A DNA stretch of 64,000 nucleotides, taken from NCBI GenBank assembly GCA_933207985.1, contig OW240912.1:253460446-253524445 (forward strand). The letters run 5' to 3'. Source of the stretch: Pelobates cultripes. Lineage: Eukaryota > Chordata > Amphibia > Anura > Pelobatidae. Every line of letters starts with the position of its first letter. Position 1 is the first letter of the stretch. The notes under the pieces were generated by a model. The model was not told where the DNA came from, did not search any database, and saw only the letters and a program-made list of their open reading frames with translations. Positions 10,534 to 22,899 of the stretch are shown here, in pieces. A program made the position numbers and the translations under genes.

Positions 10534-10740
10534 TTATATCTGCAGCTTCCCAATCAAAGTTATCCGAACCAATATAGAATGAAATTTACAGGAACATCGA
10601 ATATGTATTGTATTCATTAAGTCCTTTAGGTGTGACTGTATCTTATTTAAAGATCCAGTACGCTTCTCTTTGAAGCAAGCATTTAGACCTGTGACCCCCT
10701 CGAGATAGTGGTGGGACATGGTCAATGGCCACAAATTTGA
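10534..10740 (-). pseudogene. Penelope GIY-YIG endonuclease C-terminal relic
   Basis: Reading the minus strand with one frameshift gives FVAIDHVPPPPRGGHR, then LLQREAYWIF, then VTPKGLNEYNT. This matches the end of Penelope-type GIY-YIG nucleases, where a conserved RE..WI and a GLNE motif follow the catalytic centre. The nuclease nicks target DNA for integration. The catalytic GIY and YIG motifs themselves lie upstream and are not present. The copy is broken by frameshift. Confidence 0.72.
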
Positions 10741-10756
10741 GTGTTGGAAGTCTATG

Positions 10757-10766
10757 TGAAGCTGCC

Positions 10767-10801
<35 letters not shown>

Positions 10802-10803
10802 TA
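10757..10803. repeat. Poly-A plus TA microsatellite
   Basis: The sequence is an A run followed by alternating AT (10765-10800). It borders the Penelope fragment. Confidence 0.9.
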
Positions 10804-12177
10804 TAGTATTAATTGGTTTACTGTGTTTTTACCATGTCACCCTAAACATTACAGGTGATTTATTTGGAGGCTGCTTTTATATGTGCTTTATGTATATATA
10901 TATATACTTTTTTTGTTTTCCCGCTCTTTTTCAATTACTCATACTGAGCACGATCCACTTTTTTCCTATCATCTATCAATTGGAATTTCTATATTACATA
11001 ATTGAAGATTGCATGCAGAAAAACCTACTTATTACCTTTATCAATACTTTAAAGAATTATACCCTGTTCCTGGATTCCAGCAAATAGCAGTAAAGTATGT
11101 GGGATCCATATTGCAAAGGGCATTATACCATCTGTATACTGTCACTTATACCATTTAGATTATGGATAATGTTTACATGTTTAGTCAGTACAGAGTAAAT
11201 CAGAAAATTAGAATGACTTAGGTTGCACAGCAAAATAATACTAAAGACCACATTCCCAGAGCAGAAATACATCAGAAACTAAAAGTTGCAGTAACATCTG
11301 CCTTGCACCAAAATGGAGCCTTAGCAGAGTGTTTAAAGTTTAGAACAAGTGACTGTGAAACTGAAAAACAGATTTTAACATATGCACAATCATTGCTACT
11401 AATTTTACCTTTCGAAATGTAGATTACCATTATACATTTCATGTATATAGCAGTAACTGTCTTACAGTATAGAACAGAACCATGACGTTTATCTATGGAA
11501 AAGCTCTCATAATGTTAGTTTATTAAATATAGTAGTTTAGTAAACTTTTACTTGGTATCCAATATATATAGTGAGATATATTGCTTAACTATATATAATG
11601 AAGCTGGATAGTACTTCATTATACTTCTAGTAGTTATAGAACACCTGGCGACTTTAATACAATGGCAAACTTTAATAGAGAAAGACATAGAAAGGTCAAA
11701 TATTGCCTTCCAGCAACTGAAAAATTGCTGATGCATCATATTGGTCCATTGATGATGGTAGTATTTTGCACTTAAATTGTGTTTTTGATGGAATGAAAAA
11801 AATCTATTTTATTACATACACATCAAAATAAAAATGTAATATAAAACCCAAGTTTTATATCAGTTTATAAAAAAAATGTAACACCAGCAATAAGATCTTG
11901 ACTTATCACCATAACGAAGACACACTGTCAGATTGTTATTGTTTTTGGCTATTAGTATTGTTATCATTATGTAATATAAAAATAAAAAAAAACTACTACC
12001 CAGTTTCCTTAAATTTAATTTCAATATTGCGCTGCCTTATCTTAGATATTGCTCTTATGGCTAACCTTTAACACTTTAGTGATTGGAGACTGCATGTCTC
12101 ATGTTGTTGAGCCTCACGCTATAGATCTGTTTGCCACATTGTATATTGTAATTCCCTGTAATCTGTTTGTAACTCAA
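10804..12177. other. Intronic sequence without recognised features
   Basis: This is AT-rich with a short TA run at 10892-10905. I recognise no element or conserved open frame. Confidence 0.6.
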
Positions 12178-12659
12178 AGGAACACTATAGACACCCATAC
12201 AACTTCACCTCATTGAAGTGGTCTGGATGCAGTGTCTCTGTTCCCTTTACCCTGCAATGTAAAACATTGCAGTTTTAGAGAAAATGCAATCTTTGCAGAG
12301 TTAAGCCTGCCTCTAGTGACTGTCTACTAGACAGCCTTTAAAGGTGCTTCCTGCAGTTTCTCTGTGAAATTATGCTGGACGTCCTCATGGTTTGAGTCAG
12401 TGCTTTTCTATGGAAAAGGTCTTAGTTGCTCGCGGCTCTCGCTGCTCATAAGCATCAGGTTCCCGCATAGCCGTGATGTAAGCCGAGGAGGAGATTGACC
12501 CAGAGCTGAGGGACATTGGCACTGTCAGGTAAGTTTTAAAAAAGCGTTTTTAAATCCATAATTTGCAGCCTGGGTTGGGGTGAATGGTGTCAATTGAGGG
12601 TGGCAGAGGGCACTATAGTTTTAGGAATAGTTTCATTGTCCTAACAATATAGTGTTCCT
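12178..12659. mobile_element. MITE with AGGAACACTATA ends
   Basis: The ends aggaacactata (12178) and tatagtgttcct (12659) are perfect 12-bp inverted repeats. The inside has the paired sequence ctcattgaagtggtctggat and hairpins around ctctagtgactgtctactag. The AGG-type end and the frequent TTAA flanks of relatives in this window suggest the Kolobok/T2 group of amphibian MITEs. There is no coding capacity. Confidence 0.75.
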
Positions 12660-13307
12660 GTATCTTTTTGCTCTAAAAGCAGTACAAGTGCAATGTAAAG
12701 AATTACACAATAGAACCTGGATAAGTCCGTAGATTGTCAACAAGTTAGTAAGGATATTTTTTTAAGAAAGGTGAGATAAGTTGTATTTGTTAACATTAGT
12801 AAAAAAAAACAAAAAAAAACGTGTCTCATAGAGGATATGATATCAGTATGAAAATATATTCAGAGTCAATACAAACACGTTTCTGATGAAGTGTTAATTA
12901 ACAGGATTGTTCAAAGGACAACGTGTTATCAATTGTGTCTCGAGAAAAGATAATTCACCTACAGCAAAGAAAACAGTTCTTCACAATAGAGGGATTGAAT
13001 TCCATGGTTAAAAAAAGTTGATTTGTCAAACAAAAGTCTGGATGTTTTTACTGACAAAGTAAGACAAATTGGGCTATTTTAGTTGACATGGACTTACAAA
13101 ATATTGATAGAAAAATTGGCACTTATTTGGATTAAATTTTTTTATTTCATTCTTTATTAAGCACAAATGGAACACGCTTCAGTTTGTGTTTGTTACATTC
13201 GTTAAGACTAGAAGCAGTGATTTGCGAGATCTGATCTTCATGTGTTACTGTGTAACTATGATACTTATTTGAACACAACATTTTTTTAAGGGAAAATGCC
13301 CCTAGAA
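12660..13307. other. Intronic sequence without recognised features
   Basis: This is AT-rich and contains two poly-A-C runs near 12803-12822. Nothing recognisable. Confidence 0.6.
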
Positions 13308-13435
13308 CAGGGGTATTTGACACTCCACAAACTGTGGACTACATCTCACAGGAGCTTTACCAGCATTATGGCTACAAGAGCATTATGGGAGATGTATTTC
13401 ACAAAAACTGTAATGCCAAAGGGAGCCTTCCCCTG
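13308..13435. mobile_element. hAT-type MITE, 128 bp
   Basis: It starts caggggtatttgaca and ends agccttcccctg. The internal arms gtggactacatctca and gggagatgtatttcac are complementary. The flanks ccctagaa and ccctaaaa match at 7 of 8 bases, consistent with the 8-bp target duplication of hAT elements. A relative lies at 16972-17097. Confidence 0.75.
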
Positions 13436-13443
13436 CCCTAAAA

Positions 13444-13590
13444 GGTAAGCTTATTTGAGCTGGTCTCCCCACACCCTTTGTTCCTGTACTTCCAACTTGT
13501 CTTGTTGCAAATACTTGTCTGTTAGTCCATTTATTGTACAGCCATTTACTTGCTGGCACCGTATAAATAAAAATAATAATATACAGAATA
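13444..13590 (+). mobile_element. L2-type LINE 3' tail
   Basis: The segment taagcttatttgagctggtc followed by ctggcaccgtataaataaaa and a repeated aataat tail is the 3' end signature of amphibian L2-like LINEs, in plus orientation. Only the tail remains. Confidence 0.6.
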
Positions 13591-15895
13591 AAATGGACAA
13601 ACAGCATCCTGCATTAGATCTTCTTGGGCTCTGATCATACAAACACATTTTGGAATTAAATAAAGACAAAAAGAACCTAAAGTAACATATATATAATATT
13701 TCATCATAAGCAGACAAAAATGCAGATTAAACTAAAAACATAATCTCCTATTTATAGTGTACATAAATAATCTCCAATAAGCAAAATATTAAAGATTATT
13801 TTGTTTTCATGTAGAGAAACCAGAAGGTGCTTTTAACAACATTGCAATGTCATTACTATACAATGTATAGGAATTCTACTTTCATATGAAGTATTCATAA
13901 TTGAAATCCACTCCGGAGCAGTTAGGAACCTTTGTAACTTTTAAGATGTATGTTCTACCATATTCTTTGCAACTGTTTTAAAAGTAGTAAAGTATGGAAA
14001 TCATATTAAATGTGAACTAAGAGATGCATAGTCACACAACAAACAACACAGCAGATTGAGAAAGATTGTCTGAATTCTCCCTTTGAAAGTCATGTGAATG
14101 TGCATATTTATAAATGATAGAGTCGGATAGGCTACATCGTTTACACAATTCTAAGTGTTACTTCTGCAACAGCTGGAGTGTTACGTGCTTTCTACCTTGA
14201 AGATGGAGAAGGAATTCATGTCTTGTAAATCAGTTATCACTTCACCAAGAATGAATGCAGTCCTCAGCTTTGGATCTAGTTGTAATATTTTTCCGTTATG
14301 ATCAACAGTTTGGCACATCTGTTACTATGAAATGCCAATGACACCTTTTTATCGGACTAACAGAATATTTAAAAGACAGACCTTTAAGAGTTGTCCTCTC
14401 TTCCTCAGGTGTATAGCAATACTGATCAATATAACAAAGATATATTAGATATAGATATAGTATTTTCTCCCTTTTAACCTATACAATGCTTCTGTCATCT
14501 ATGTTCTTACATGGTCTTGATTTATTATGTATGTATATTATTCATTCAGTCTATTTGAATGATATAAGTTCCAAGTCAACAAAACCTGGTTCCGGCAATA
14601 ATTAAATTTAGTTTCATGTGTTCACAGCTAAATGAGAACTTAGTTTATGCCTTTATAAAGCAGTATTAATTTGCATGTATATGTCTCCACTGAGAGATGT
14701 AAGTCTCCTGCCATCCTTCTTTCAGTGTTATTATGGCTGGGCACATTTTCATGGGCAATAACTTACAATGATTTAAGCTTCTACCATAAACTTTTTCCTT
14801 CCACACTAGTCAGTTTACAAATCAGATATGCTGCTATCTGCAAAGTCATTTTTCACTTGAATATACTTGAAGTGAATATATTTTGTTTATAAAAAAAAAG
14901 GGGGTTATGCACCACTTAGCAAGCACAACCACGTCTTTTTCTATTTTGAATACTATCTACAAATTTAAACGCACAACAAACATCTATTAAGCAGTAGATA
15001 GTGTTCTGTTAGAAACAATATTACAATTATTGGTGTAGCCATAATTGTTATAGATAATTTGCTCTTTTGAGCTGTTTTTGTACTTTACATATACATATGT
15101 GATCTATCACTATATTTTATCTGTTTAATATCTTTTTCGATATTACCAGATGGCTTATTGCTACAATTTGTATTCAAATACTTTGTGATATAAAATTATA
15201 TTTCAAAAAAGGGGTATTGACAGTGAAAATTATTATTAAATGGTTAATATTCAGTCTTCACTTATTTAACTTAAATGCTGTATTGTGTTGCAAGACAGTT
15301 GCCCTCTGCAATATTATTTGCAATGGTATTTTGTTATGTCAGCAGTGATTATTTTTCACTGGTTCCGTGCTTGCTGTTCTATTCTGATTTATATACACAA
15401 TTAAGTAGTTTTGCCACATATATTAGATATTATTAAAACAGACAGAACCTTTGATTACGCTGATTGCTGTGGATACAAGCAAGTATATCCACTGGTTTAA
15501 TTTAGCTGGACTATTAAATTGTCACACTATATGGTTATAGGCACATTTCCTTATTCTTCGGCATAAATCTCCTCCAAAATTTGAGGGTTTTGAAAGGGGC
15601 ATATTTTTAATCTAACTCCTTTTAATGAATATTTATTTCTTCATAAAATTATTTATCATTGCCATTATAAAACGATTAAAATAGAATGGCAGTGAATATA
15701 TTGTACAGCTGCGTGTTGAGAAGTTTGAAATTAAATTGAGGTTGATTTCACTCCTTATGAATGTAGGTATAGGGAATTATTGTCTGAATACACTAGTGTA
15801 CTAGTGATATTTGTTGTTATACTTGCTTCTACTCTGTTGGACAATATTGTTTTCTTACATTATTTAATTTGTATTCTTTTTTTTTACTGTAGTAC
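13591..15895. other. Intronic sequence without recognised features
   Basis: About 2.3 kb of AT-rich DNA without a recognised element or conserved open frame. Short poly-A runs occur. Confidence 0.6.
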
Positions 15896-15899
15896 ATTT

Positions 15900-16085
15900 T
15901 TATAAACCTGCAATGCTTGAGGACGTCCAGCATCAGTTAGGCAACCAAAAGTAGCCTAGCCACTCAGAAGTCCCTCTAGAGGGGTTAATGCTGCAATAAT
16001 TACTACTGCATGGTTCTGAAGACTGGGACACTGCACCCAGACCACCCAATGAGCTGAAGTGGTCTGGGTCCCTATAGTGTTTAAA
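15900..16085. mobile_element. MITE fragment, right half (T2-like family)
   Basis: The sequence caatgagctgaagtggtctg followed by ggtccctatagtgttta matches the end of the MITE family at 12178, 27044 and 38054. Internal gaggacgtccagcat is also shared with 12380-12395 in inverse orientation. The left end is missing. Confidence 0.6.
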
Positions 16086-16971
16086 GCAAAATATGATGGG
16101 AAAAAAATGAAACCAGTATGTGTTTTTCTGGTGACTTTCTGTTCAGGAAATATGCATTTAACTAATTGATCTGTGTTAGGCTGTAATATTTTACATGGTC
16201 TGTGACCCTTAAGCTGCCATGGACTTATGCAGTTAACACATTCTGCTTTCCTTAATCTCCTTGTACGTTCACTGCAGAGAACAGTTAATGCAGACCAGTC
16301 ATGATGAAGTTTAAGAAAGTAGAGGAGTTTTTAATGCGTGTGCATCGTATATATTTAAAATACAGTTTTCTTAGGGGTGTGTACGAAAAAAGACAAAATC
16401 AACCCATCAACAAAGTTTCAGTGCTGAACATTACGTATGCTGTTAGTTGATACAAAGGACAAATACTTACTTGGGAGTCTTATCTCCAAGGTTAACGCAA
16501 AAGAAACATTTCAGAAGAAGTTTCAAAAACTGCAGACATAAACATGATTTAAAAATGTAGCTTTTGACCTCTGCAGATGTGGAAGGACCTAACTAGGGCA
16601 ATGGCTTTTTTTAACCCTTTGTTCACCTGTATCGATGACAAGTCCCCTTTTCTGGCACTGTCGGTGAAAGGTTGAGGCAAGGTATATCCAGCCGTACTAA
16701 TGACATCTGTGGGACTTCAATGAATTCTTCACCTCTATTACCTTATCCTTTCCCCGCCAACAGAACCATCAAAAAAGGCCTGTACCGATATATGTAGATA
16801 CAGGATAACAAGTTAAATCCATGTCTCATTATGCCATACACTCATAGGTTAATGTATATATTTCTTTATAGCTCTGTATGTCTAGAGGAATATTCACTAA
16901 GCATTGCATAGGTAGAACAACTTATTCTCCATCAGTCTGCAAGATCATCTCTGAAGTATCTTCTAGTGAAG
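16086..16971. other. Intronic sequence, possible old inverted repeat
   Basis: Around 16610-16815 the outer parts ttaaccctttgttcacctgt and ctgtatctac-type sequence are weakly complementary, so an old TTAA-type element may lie here, but the match is too poor to call. The rest shows nothing. Confidence 0.4.
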
Positions 16972-17097
16972 GGCAAGCAATCTTTGGCAATCAGCATGTT
17001 ATGAACTACATCTCCCCTGATGTTTTGCCAGCACAAGGATTGTAAGAGCATTATGGGAGATGTAGTCCACATCTGGAGTGCCAAAATTTGCCTACCA
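16972..17097. mobile_element. hAT-type MITE, second copy
   Basis: The paired arms gaactacatctcccctgatg and gagcattatgggagatgtag, and the inner tggagtgccaaaatttgcc end, mark a relative of the copy at 13308. The ends have diverged and no clear target duplication is left. Confidence 0.6.
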
Positions 17098-17845
17098 CCT
17101 ACATCAGCATTTCAATTCTGGTTCTGGCAAGTGGGCAGTACTAAGGAGACAGATAGAAATCGTCAAACAGGAAATGTGTATATCCATATCAACAAAAACA
17201 TGAAAAAACTGGGATTCATAAAAAAATCATCACTTTACTATTTTCTGTGAAAATCTATACACAATGTGAGATTATATAGATCTAAGTTTATTGTATAACA
17301 TTTTATTGTTAATGCTGCACATAAGATTATGATATGCAGGGTATTTTATTAAAATGATAAGACTATATTCACAATGGACTGAGAATATCGTGCTTTGTGT
17401 TTAACTACAATACGATAAAGTCAAATTATGGTTAGAGGGTTTAACCTTGAAGGTTATGTGATACAATTTGACAAAAGAGGCATGCATTTTTGATTATTTT
17501 CCATGTATTCTAAGTGATGTACATTGTTTTGAAAATATGAATAAATCAAATAGCAAATTCCGCATAGGTATTTCCGCATACTTATTTAGTACAGCACCCT
17601 GTGAAATCTAGCATCTTGTTAAATTGAGGATGGTTCCCAGAAGACACTAGGAGTTATAGGAGATGGACATGTGATTCAATGTGTGGTATTAATATTTACT
17701 GAAAACAAAAATAGTCAAACTCATACATGCAGCTCACTGGGGATTTCTTTATATATGGGGTCAACATTCACTATGAAAATACATCTCAAAATAATTAATG
17801 GCAATGGCACTGATTGTGTCATCTACTACTGATTGATATATGCAG
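17098..17845. other. Intronic sequence without recognised features
   Basis: I see no element here. It ends where the GC-rich hairpin element begins. Confidence 0.6.
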
Positions 17846-17919
17846 GGCCGGACTGGCCCACCGGGATACCGGGAATTTTCCCGGTGGGCCGTCGGCACCT
17901 GGGGCCGGGCAGGCAGCTG

Positions 17920-18149
17920 GCTCTTCTGGCGGCCGCATGGGGGAGCTCCTTTGGCGGCCGCAGGGGGAGCTGGCTGTTCTGTCTCTGCTCCCCCTCCACA
18001 GCGCACTGCTTAATGAGACCGGGGCCAGAATATGACATCATATTCCGGCCCCGGTCTCGTTAAGCGGCGCGCTAGTGAGAAGAGACAGAACAGCCAGCTC
18101 CCCCTGCGGCCGCCAAAGGAGCTCCCCCAATGCGGCCGCCAGAAGAGCT
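17920..18149. repeat. Long GC-rich inverted repeat (about 110-bp arms)
   Basis: The arms at about 17920-18030 and 18037-18149 are nearly perfect reverse complements, with the centre at gaatatgacatcatattc. Both contain gcggccgc NotI-like GC blocks. The right arm has a few extra bases near gctagtgag. It could extrude as a cruciform. Confidence 0.9.
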
Positions 18150-18159
18150 CCCCAAAGGT

Positions 18160-19085
18160 AGAAATTGTGTGTGTCAGTGTATGTGTGTGTGTGTGTCTGT
18201 GTCATTTGTGTGTGTGTGTGTGTCTGTGTCATGGTGTGTGTGTGTCTGTGTCATGGTGTGTGTCTGTGTCTGTCTGTGTCATGGTGTGTGTCTGTGTCAT
18301 GGTTTGTGTGTGTGTGTCTGTCTGTGTCATGGTGTGTGTGTCTGTGTCATTGTGTGTGTCTGTGTCATGGTGTGTGTGTGTCTCTGTCATGGTGTGTGTG
18401 TGTCTGTCTGTGTCATGCAATGTGTGTCTGTGTCATGGTGTGTGTGTCTCTGTCATGGTGTGTGTCTGTGTCATGGTGTGTGTGTCTGTCTGTGTCATGG
18501 TGTGTGTGTGTCTGTCTGTGTCGTGGTGTTTGTGTCTGTGTCATGGTGTGTGTGTCTCTGTCATGGTGTGTGTGTGTGTCTCTGTGTCATGGTGTGTGTG
18601 TCTGTCTGTGTCATGCAATGTGTTTCTGTGTCATGGTGTGTGTGTCTGTCATGTAATGTGTGTCTGTCTGTGTCACGGTCTGTCTGTGTCATGGTGTGTG
18701 TGTATGTGTCATGGTGTGTGTGTGTGTGTCTGCATGTCATGGTGTGTGTGTCTGTCTGTGTCATGTAATGTGTGTCTGTCTGTGTCATGGTCTCTCTGTG
18801 TCGTGGTGTGTGTGTGTCTGTGTGTCATGGTGTGTGTGTCTGTGTCGTGTGTGTGTGTCTGTGTCACGGTCTGTCTGTGTTATGGTGTGTGTGTGTGTCA
18901 AGGTGTGTGTGTCTTTTTTAAGGTGTGTGTCTGTCATGGTGTGTGTGTGTCTGCCTGTGTCATGGTGTGTCTGTCTGTCACGGTGTGTGTGTTTGTCTGT
19001 GTCACGGTGTGTTTGTCTGTGTCATTGTCTGTCTGTGTCATGGTGTGTGTCTGTCATGGTATGTGTGTGTGTATGTGTGTTTTTA
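18160..19085. repeat. TG-rich minisatellite (TGTGTCTGTGTCATGG-type)
   Basis: About 925 bases consist of variable units built from tgtgtg, tctgtgtcatgg and tgtctgtc. Unit length varies from about 16 to 40 bases. All three plus frames stay open over hundreds of bases because the unit lacks stops; this is not protein evidence. Confidence 0.95.
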
Positions 19086-19107
19086 CTCACCTTTTTTTTT
19101 TTCCACG

Positions 19108-19336
19108 TCGTGCTGGTCTCCCCTCGACTGGCCCTGCCTCTACGGCTGAGATCATCAAGCTTGATGATGTTAGCCAATCCGCACTGACACAGGAAGCACC
19201 TCTAGTGACCGTCTGAGTGTCTGTCACTAGGAAGCAATGTAAACACTGCCTTTTCTCTAAAAAGTCAGTGTTTACATTGAAAAGCCTGCAGGGACAGGCT
19301 ATAGACACCAGAGCCACCACATTAAGCTGTGTGTGT
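19108..19336. mobile_element. MITE-like segment (T2-like family)
   Basis: The segment contains hairpins (cctctagtgaccgtctgag with tgtctgtcactaggaag, and aaacactgccttttct with agtcagtgttt) and gacaggctatagacaccaga, like other members in the window. It runs into a short TG tract at 19328-19347. Confidence 0.5.
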
Positions 19337-21899
19337 GTGTGTGTGTGCGTGCCTGCTACTGAGTGAGCTTGTTTTTTTATGTCAATGACCTTATGTATAT
19401 CAGTGAGATTGTTTGTCTATGAGGCTGTGTATCAACCATCTTGTGTCAGTGAGATGGTCTGTGTCTGCATGTGAGTATGCTTACTGGATAATTAAAAATT
19501 TTACTCTGAAAGGACCAATATTTTATATTGGAAAAAGATATATATATCGTCTAGGGTGGCATGACATAGCCTTACATATTACATGCGACACTATATGGCG
19601 CAATGACTTATGGGGCTGGCATAGTTTTTTTTCCAGGGCTGCTTTGGAATTCCCAGTACGGCCCTGGATATATGTCATGGACATAAGTTTTTGCCAAGAT
19701 CTGACAGTGGAGAATAGGTTATTAGCAAAAGTCCCAGGGCATAAACCCATAACAAAAAAAGCCCCAGATCCAAACTTTACTGTTCCAGGTACCCAATATT
19801 TTAATTTCTCTGGAATTTAAAGCTTTGAAAATCACCTAAAATCTGTATTGATTGATTTTGACAAGATCTCTTTTTTTCTTTTAAATGCATGTTAAAGATT
19901 TAGCAAATTACATAATCCATTACAGACATGGTGAAGTCAGAACAAACATTGCAAATGAAGGAGATAAAGTGTTGTTTTATTTCTCATCTTCTCTGTGTGC
20001 TGTCTTTGTGCTGACTACCAGGTGCAAAGGACAACATTTATAACAATGACTGACAGGAAGTTAGGATGGAGACACCCTTTGCTAGATAAAACAAAACATG
20101 GATGTCTACATTTAATTTTATTTTATTTTTCAAACCTCAATAATACTTTAGGTGTTAATACGTGAGGTTAGGCTTCCATTTCTCCTTTAAGAATGCGCTT
20201 GTGATGCAAGTAGCATTCTTAATACTGTACAGAACACATGCCCGATCATAACGTTCGCTGGGTGGCCCGCCAAGAGCTAGTAGTATTCGAACCTGAAGTA
20301 TTCGAGGACCCCGGTCGGGTAAGTACCGCTACAGTGTTAAGCGGAAGCACTGGTTACGTTTACTGCTTTTCCTTTGTCGCGTATTCCATAATACACAATT
20401 CATTTGTTTGTATTATCTCTGTCATTGTAATCTGTGACCCTAAAAAGACAACAACAAACAAACATATAATAAAACTACTAATTTCTATTTTTAAATGTGT
20501 CATTGCTGTTTTAATCTCTGGAAGGCTTGTGAAAATGGGTAACCCATTTAACTCCTTCAGTGTTAGCTTAAGCCATATCATGCAGTGTGCAAAGCATAGT
20601 ATATAATGTATGTTAGATTTTTCCCATTTCTTAAAATCATTTAAAGTTATATTAAGTATGGCAAGCTTCATAAACATTTATGTGCATAATATGGTTCTTA
20701 ACGTACATGCAAATATGTACCTTATATTTGAACACTACATTTATTTAATTAAATGTAAGAGGTTTTCATTATAAAGCTAGTACTGAAAAACTGTATGTAT
20801 TGGATACGATTTTATTGTGTGCTTGAATAAATCAGCTATTATGTCGAATATATAGCAAATAGCAAAAACCCTATGGAAATTTTAGGATGATGTACCAATT
20901 ACATTTCTTATGCCAGAAAACAATATGCAGGACTGCTATACCAATTCTACCCACGACTTAATAAACCAGATTTAATTTAACAGTAATGAGTGCTCCTGCC
21001 TTCCTATTAATCTGTGTAAATCTACCTTGGCACAAGAATTTCCATGCCTCTTGTGAATGCTACAAATCAGTATTTATCTCTCTCGTTTATGTGGATTATA
21101 AATTGTGCCTGAAAATTAGAGAGTTTCATGGCAGCAGTCAAAGCAGCTTACTACATAAATTCAAGAATTTAAAAGTGACAGCCCTTCATGTTATTTAGAG
21201 TGTGTTTTCACCACAGTATTATCAGGCTAACAATCCATTTTGTTTTAGGGACAGACAGAATGAGAAACAGCTGTGTGCCATGAATGTCTGTCCTTGCTCA
21301 TTGTGTTTGACACCTGTATGATGCACCCTAGGTAGATATTTGATTGGCAAGGAGACTCTCTTGTGCATAGAACATCACGAACATCTCTAACAAATTGATG
21401 GGAAAGACAGTTTGAAAGTTGAAAATAATTAAATCTGAAGAAAAGGTCTTATTTTCGAATGTTGATTGAGTTATTGGTGAGGTTAAATAAGTAGTACAAC
21501 TATGCTTAACATTAAACGAGATAAACTTTAGGTTCCTGTAAATAACCCCAGGTATTATTTAATTCAGTCCTCAATCTGACCTGTAATGTCAAGATTCCTA
21601 GATATAAAAGGCTGAAAGGTTGCTTAGTCTATTTGATAACTGGAAAAAAAACAATTCTTAATTTACATTTATTTGAAATTCACATTTAGGCAGTAGACAT
21701 ATTTATCATGGTGGCTTGGGGGTTTGTTAGGGGGCTTGGCCAAAACTCGCACTGAAGGACATAGCTTCAACAGAGGAGGTTCAAAAGCGATGAAATAAAG
21801 CAAAATGACCACATAAAACTGTCCTAAACTTACCTCGGACCACATGACACAGAACATAGCAAAGAAATCTCCAGAAAGCAAAGAAAAAAATTATTTTTT
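19337..21899. other. Intronic sequence without recognised features
   Basis: A 135-residue open frame at 19413-19820 has no family similarity that I know. A short GC-richer patch at 20225-20350 (cgaacctgaagtattcgagg) may be an old repeat fragment. The 3' part from about 21690 may already belong to the LINE leader that follows. Confidence 0.5.
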
Positions 21900-21929
21900 A
21901 ACGGCCTGACAATCACAATGCAAGCAAAC

Positions 21930-22690
21930 ACACGATGGTGCCAAGGAAGAAAAAGAGGGTGAAGGAGAACACAGCCAGATGCAGATGACCAACTACTTAC
22001 ACAAGCTATTCTGCAGTCTCTTCCGGACACCATGTCTATCAAACTTGAAATCAACCCTGTAAAGGGCTAAGGGAGAGATCCGCAGGCACCTGCAGGATCT
22101 TGGATCTAACACATCTCACTTAGAAACCAAAAATGAAAGAAATCACAAATGCTTTTAACAGTTTGGCAGACCATGCAGAGCAGCTAAAGGTCCAGCTATA
22201 AAAATATGAGACAAAGATAATGGCCTTGAAGATACAATGGCCTTGAAGATACAACCATCTTCTTAGGGACATTCCAGAGGATATAACATTGGCTAAATTG
22301 AAGACCTACCTGCATGGCCATTTATAACCTTGGCTTCTGATGTACTGCCGGATATGCTGCTGGTAGACAGGTCACACAAAGTTGCTAAGCCTAAGCACCT
22401 GCCTGACACTGTGCCTAGACATGTCCTAGGTTGCCTACACTACTTCCAAGGAATCTGTGCTCCACCATAGAAGGGCTAAAAAAAAATACTTGATTGCTAT
22501 GTTTGCAGACTTGTCTGTGGGGACCCTGTGCCCACAAAGGGTTCTTAAGGAAATTACAGAAGCACTCTAAAACCAACAGATCCCTTATCACTAGGGCTTG
22601 TCAGCAAAAAGTCTCGTGACTAAGAACGACTCCCTGGTTCCCATTTTTCTCCAGCAGATGGGACTAACTTGTCTGCACATGTGGATACTT
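21930..22690 (+). pseudogene. LINE ORF1 relic
   Basis: ORF1 of L1-type LINEs is an RNA-binding chaperone with a coiled coil, an RRM-like domain and a C-terminal domain. Visible pieces are LAKLKTYLHGHL, LPDMLLVDRSHKVAKPKHLP and VPRHVLGCLHYFQ, which form the conserved middle, and LSVGTLCPQRVLKEITEAL, which is the start of the C-terminal domain. They lie in more than one frame and are broken by stops, for example at the end of TEAL. The equivalent residues LLLDRSHRTAK and PRDVLIRMHYFHAKE at 26847-26980 support the family call. Confidence 0.72.
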
Positions 22691-22899
22691 ACAAATGTCA
22701 CTCGGTTGTAGCCCAGGTCTACAGCCGAGTGGAAGAGGGCTCGCACGTAGGCCACTACATAGAGGGGTGAAATAATTTAGGTTCCTTGGAACCAACAAAC
22801 TAAATTGTTTAATTCATTTTGGTAGATTTAGCTTTGGTTATGCATAGTTTCTTAATTTTCATTTATGTAGTTAAAAATAAACATTTATGTAGCTAAACG

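Larger units (their letters stand above)
9391..10745 (-). mobile_element. Penelope-like element 3' end, copy 2
   Basis: In minus orientation the piece starts with the C-terminal part of the endonuclease (10745 to about 10534). A long non-coding 3' region follows, then a hammerhead-like motif (9602-9561) and a terminal repeat-like segment ending near 9391 (tgagtgccaagatttcctct). Two direct copies of the segment accgn..cgtccgaaacccgg-like sequence occur at about 9681-9715 and 9806-9840, suggesting internal duplication in the 3' region. The 5' part with the reverse transcriptase is missing, as expected for a truncated retroelement. Confidence 0.72.
17846..19336. mobile_element. Composite GC-rich foldback repeat with minisatellite and MITE
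   Basis: The stretch starts with cagggccggactggcccacc, holds a near-perfect hairpin (17920-18149), then about 0.9 kb of TG-rich minisatellite, then a MITE-like segment. The sequence agtacggccctgg near 19655-19667 is a possible matching end, so the element may extend to about 19670. No real coding sequence is present, although many long open frames arise from the repeat. Confidence 0.55.

Noticed and set aside
10725..11087. A 120-residue frame with Lys and Tyr-Ile runs
   Set aside because: Its start spans the poly-A and TA microsatellite, and it has no family similarity.
17880..18150. CpG-island promoter
   Set aside because: The GC-rich block is a palindromic repeat inside an intron, with no exon or transcript start nearby.
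18160..19085. Regularly spaced repeats resembling a CRISPR array
   Set aside because: Units are simple-sequence, variable in length and without unique spacers, and the DNA is vertebrate.
18032..19216. A 394-residue open frame rich in Cys, Val and Ser
   Set aside because: It is the translation of the TGTG/TCTG minisatellite. Other frames over the same tract are equally open, so the openness comes from the repeat.
19413..19820. A 135-residue plus-strand frame
   Set aside because: It has no recognisable domain and normal intron composition. An open frame of this size can arise by chance in 64 kb.
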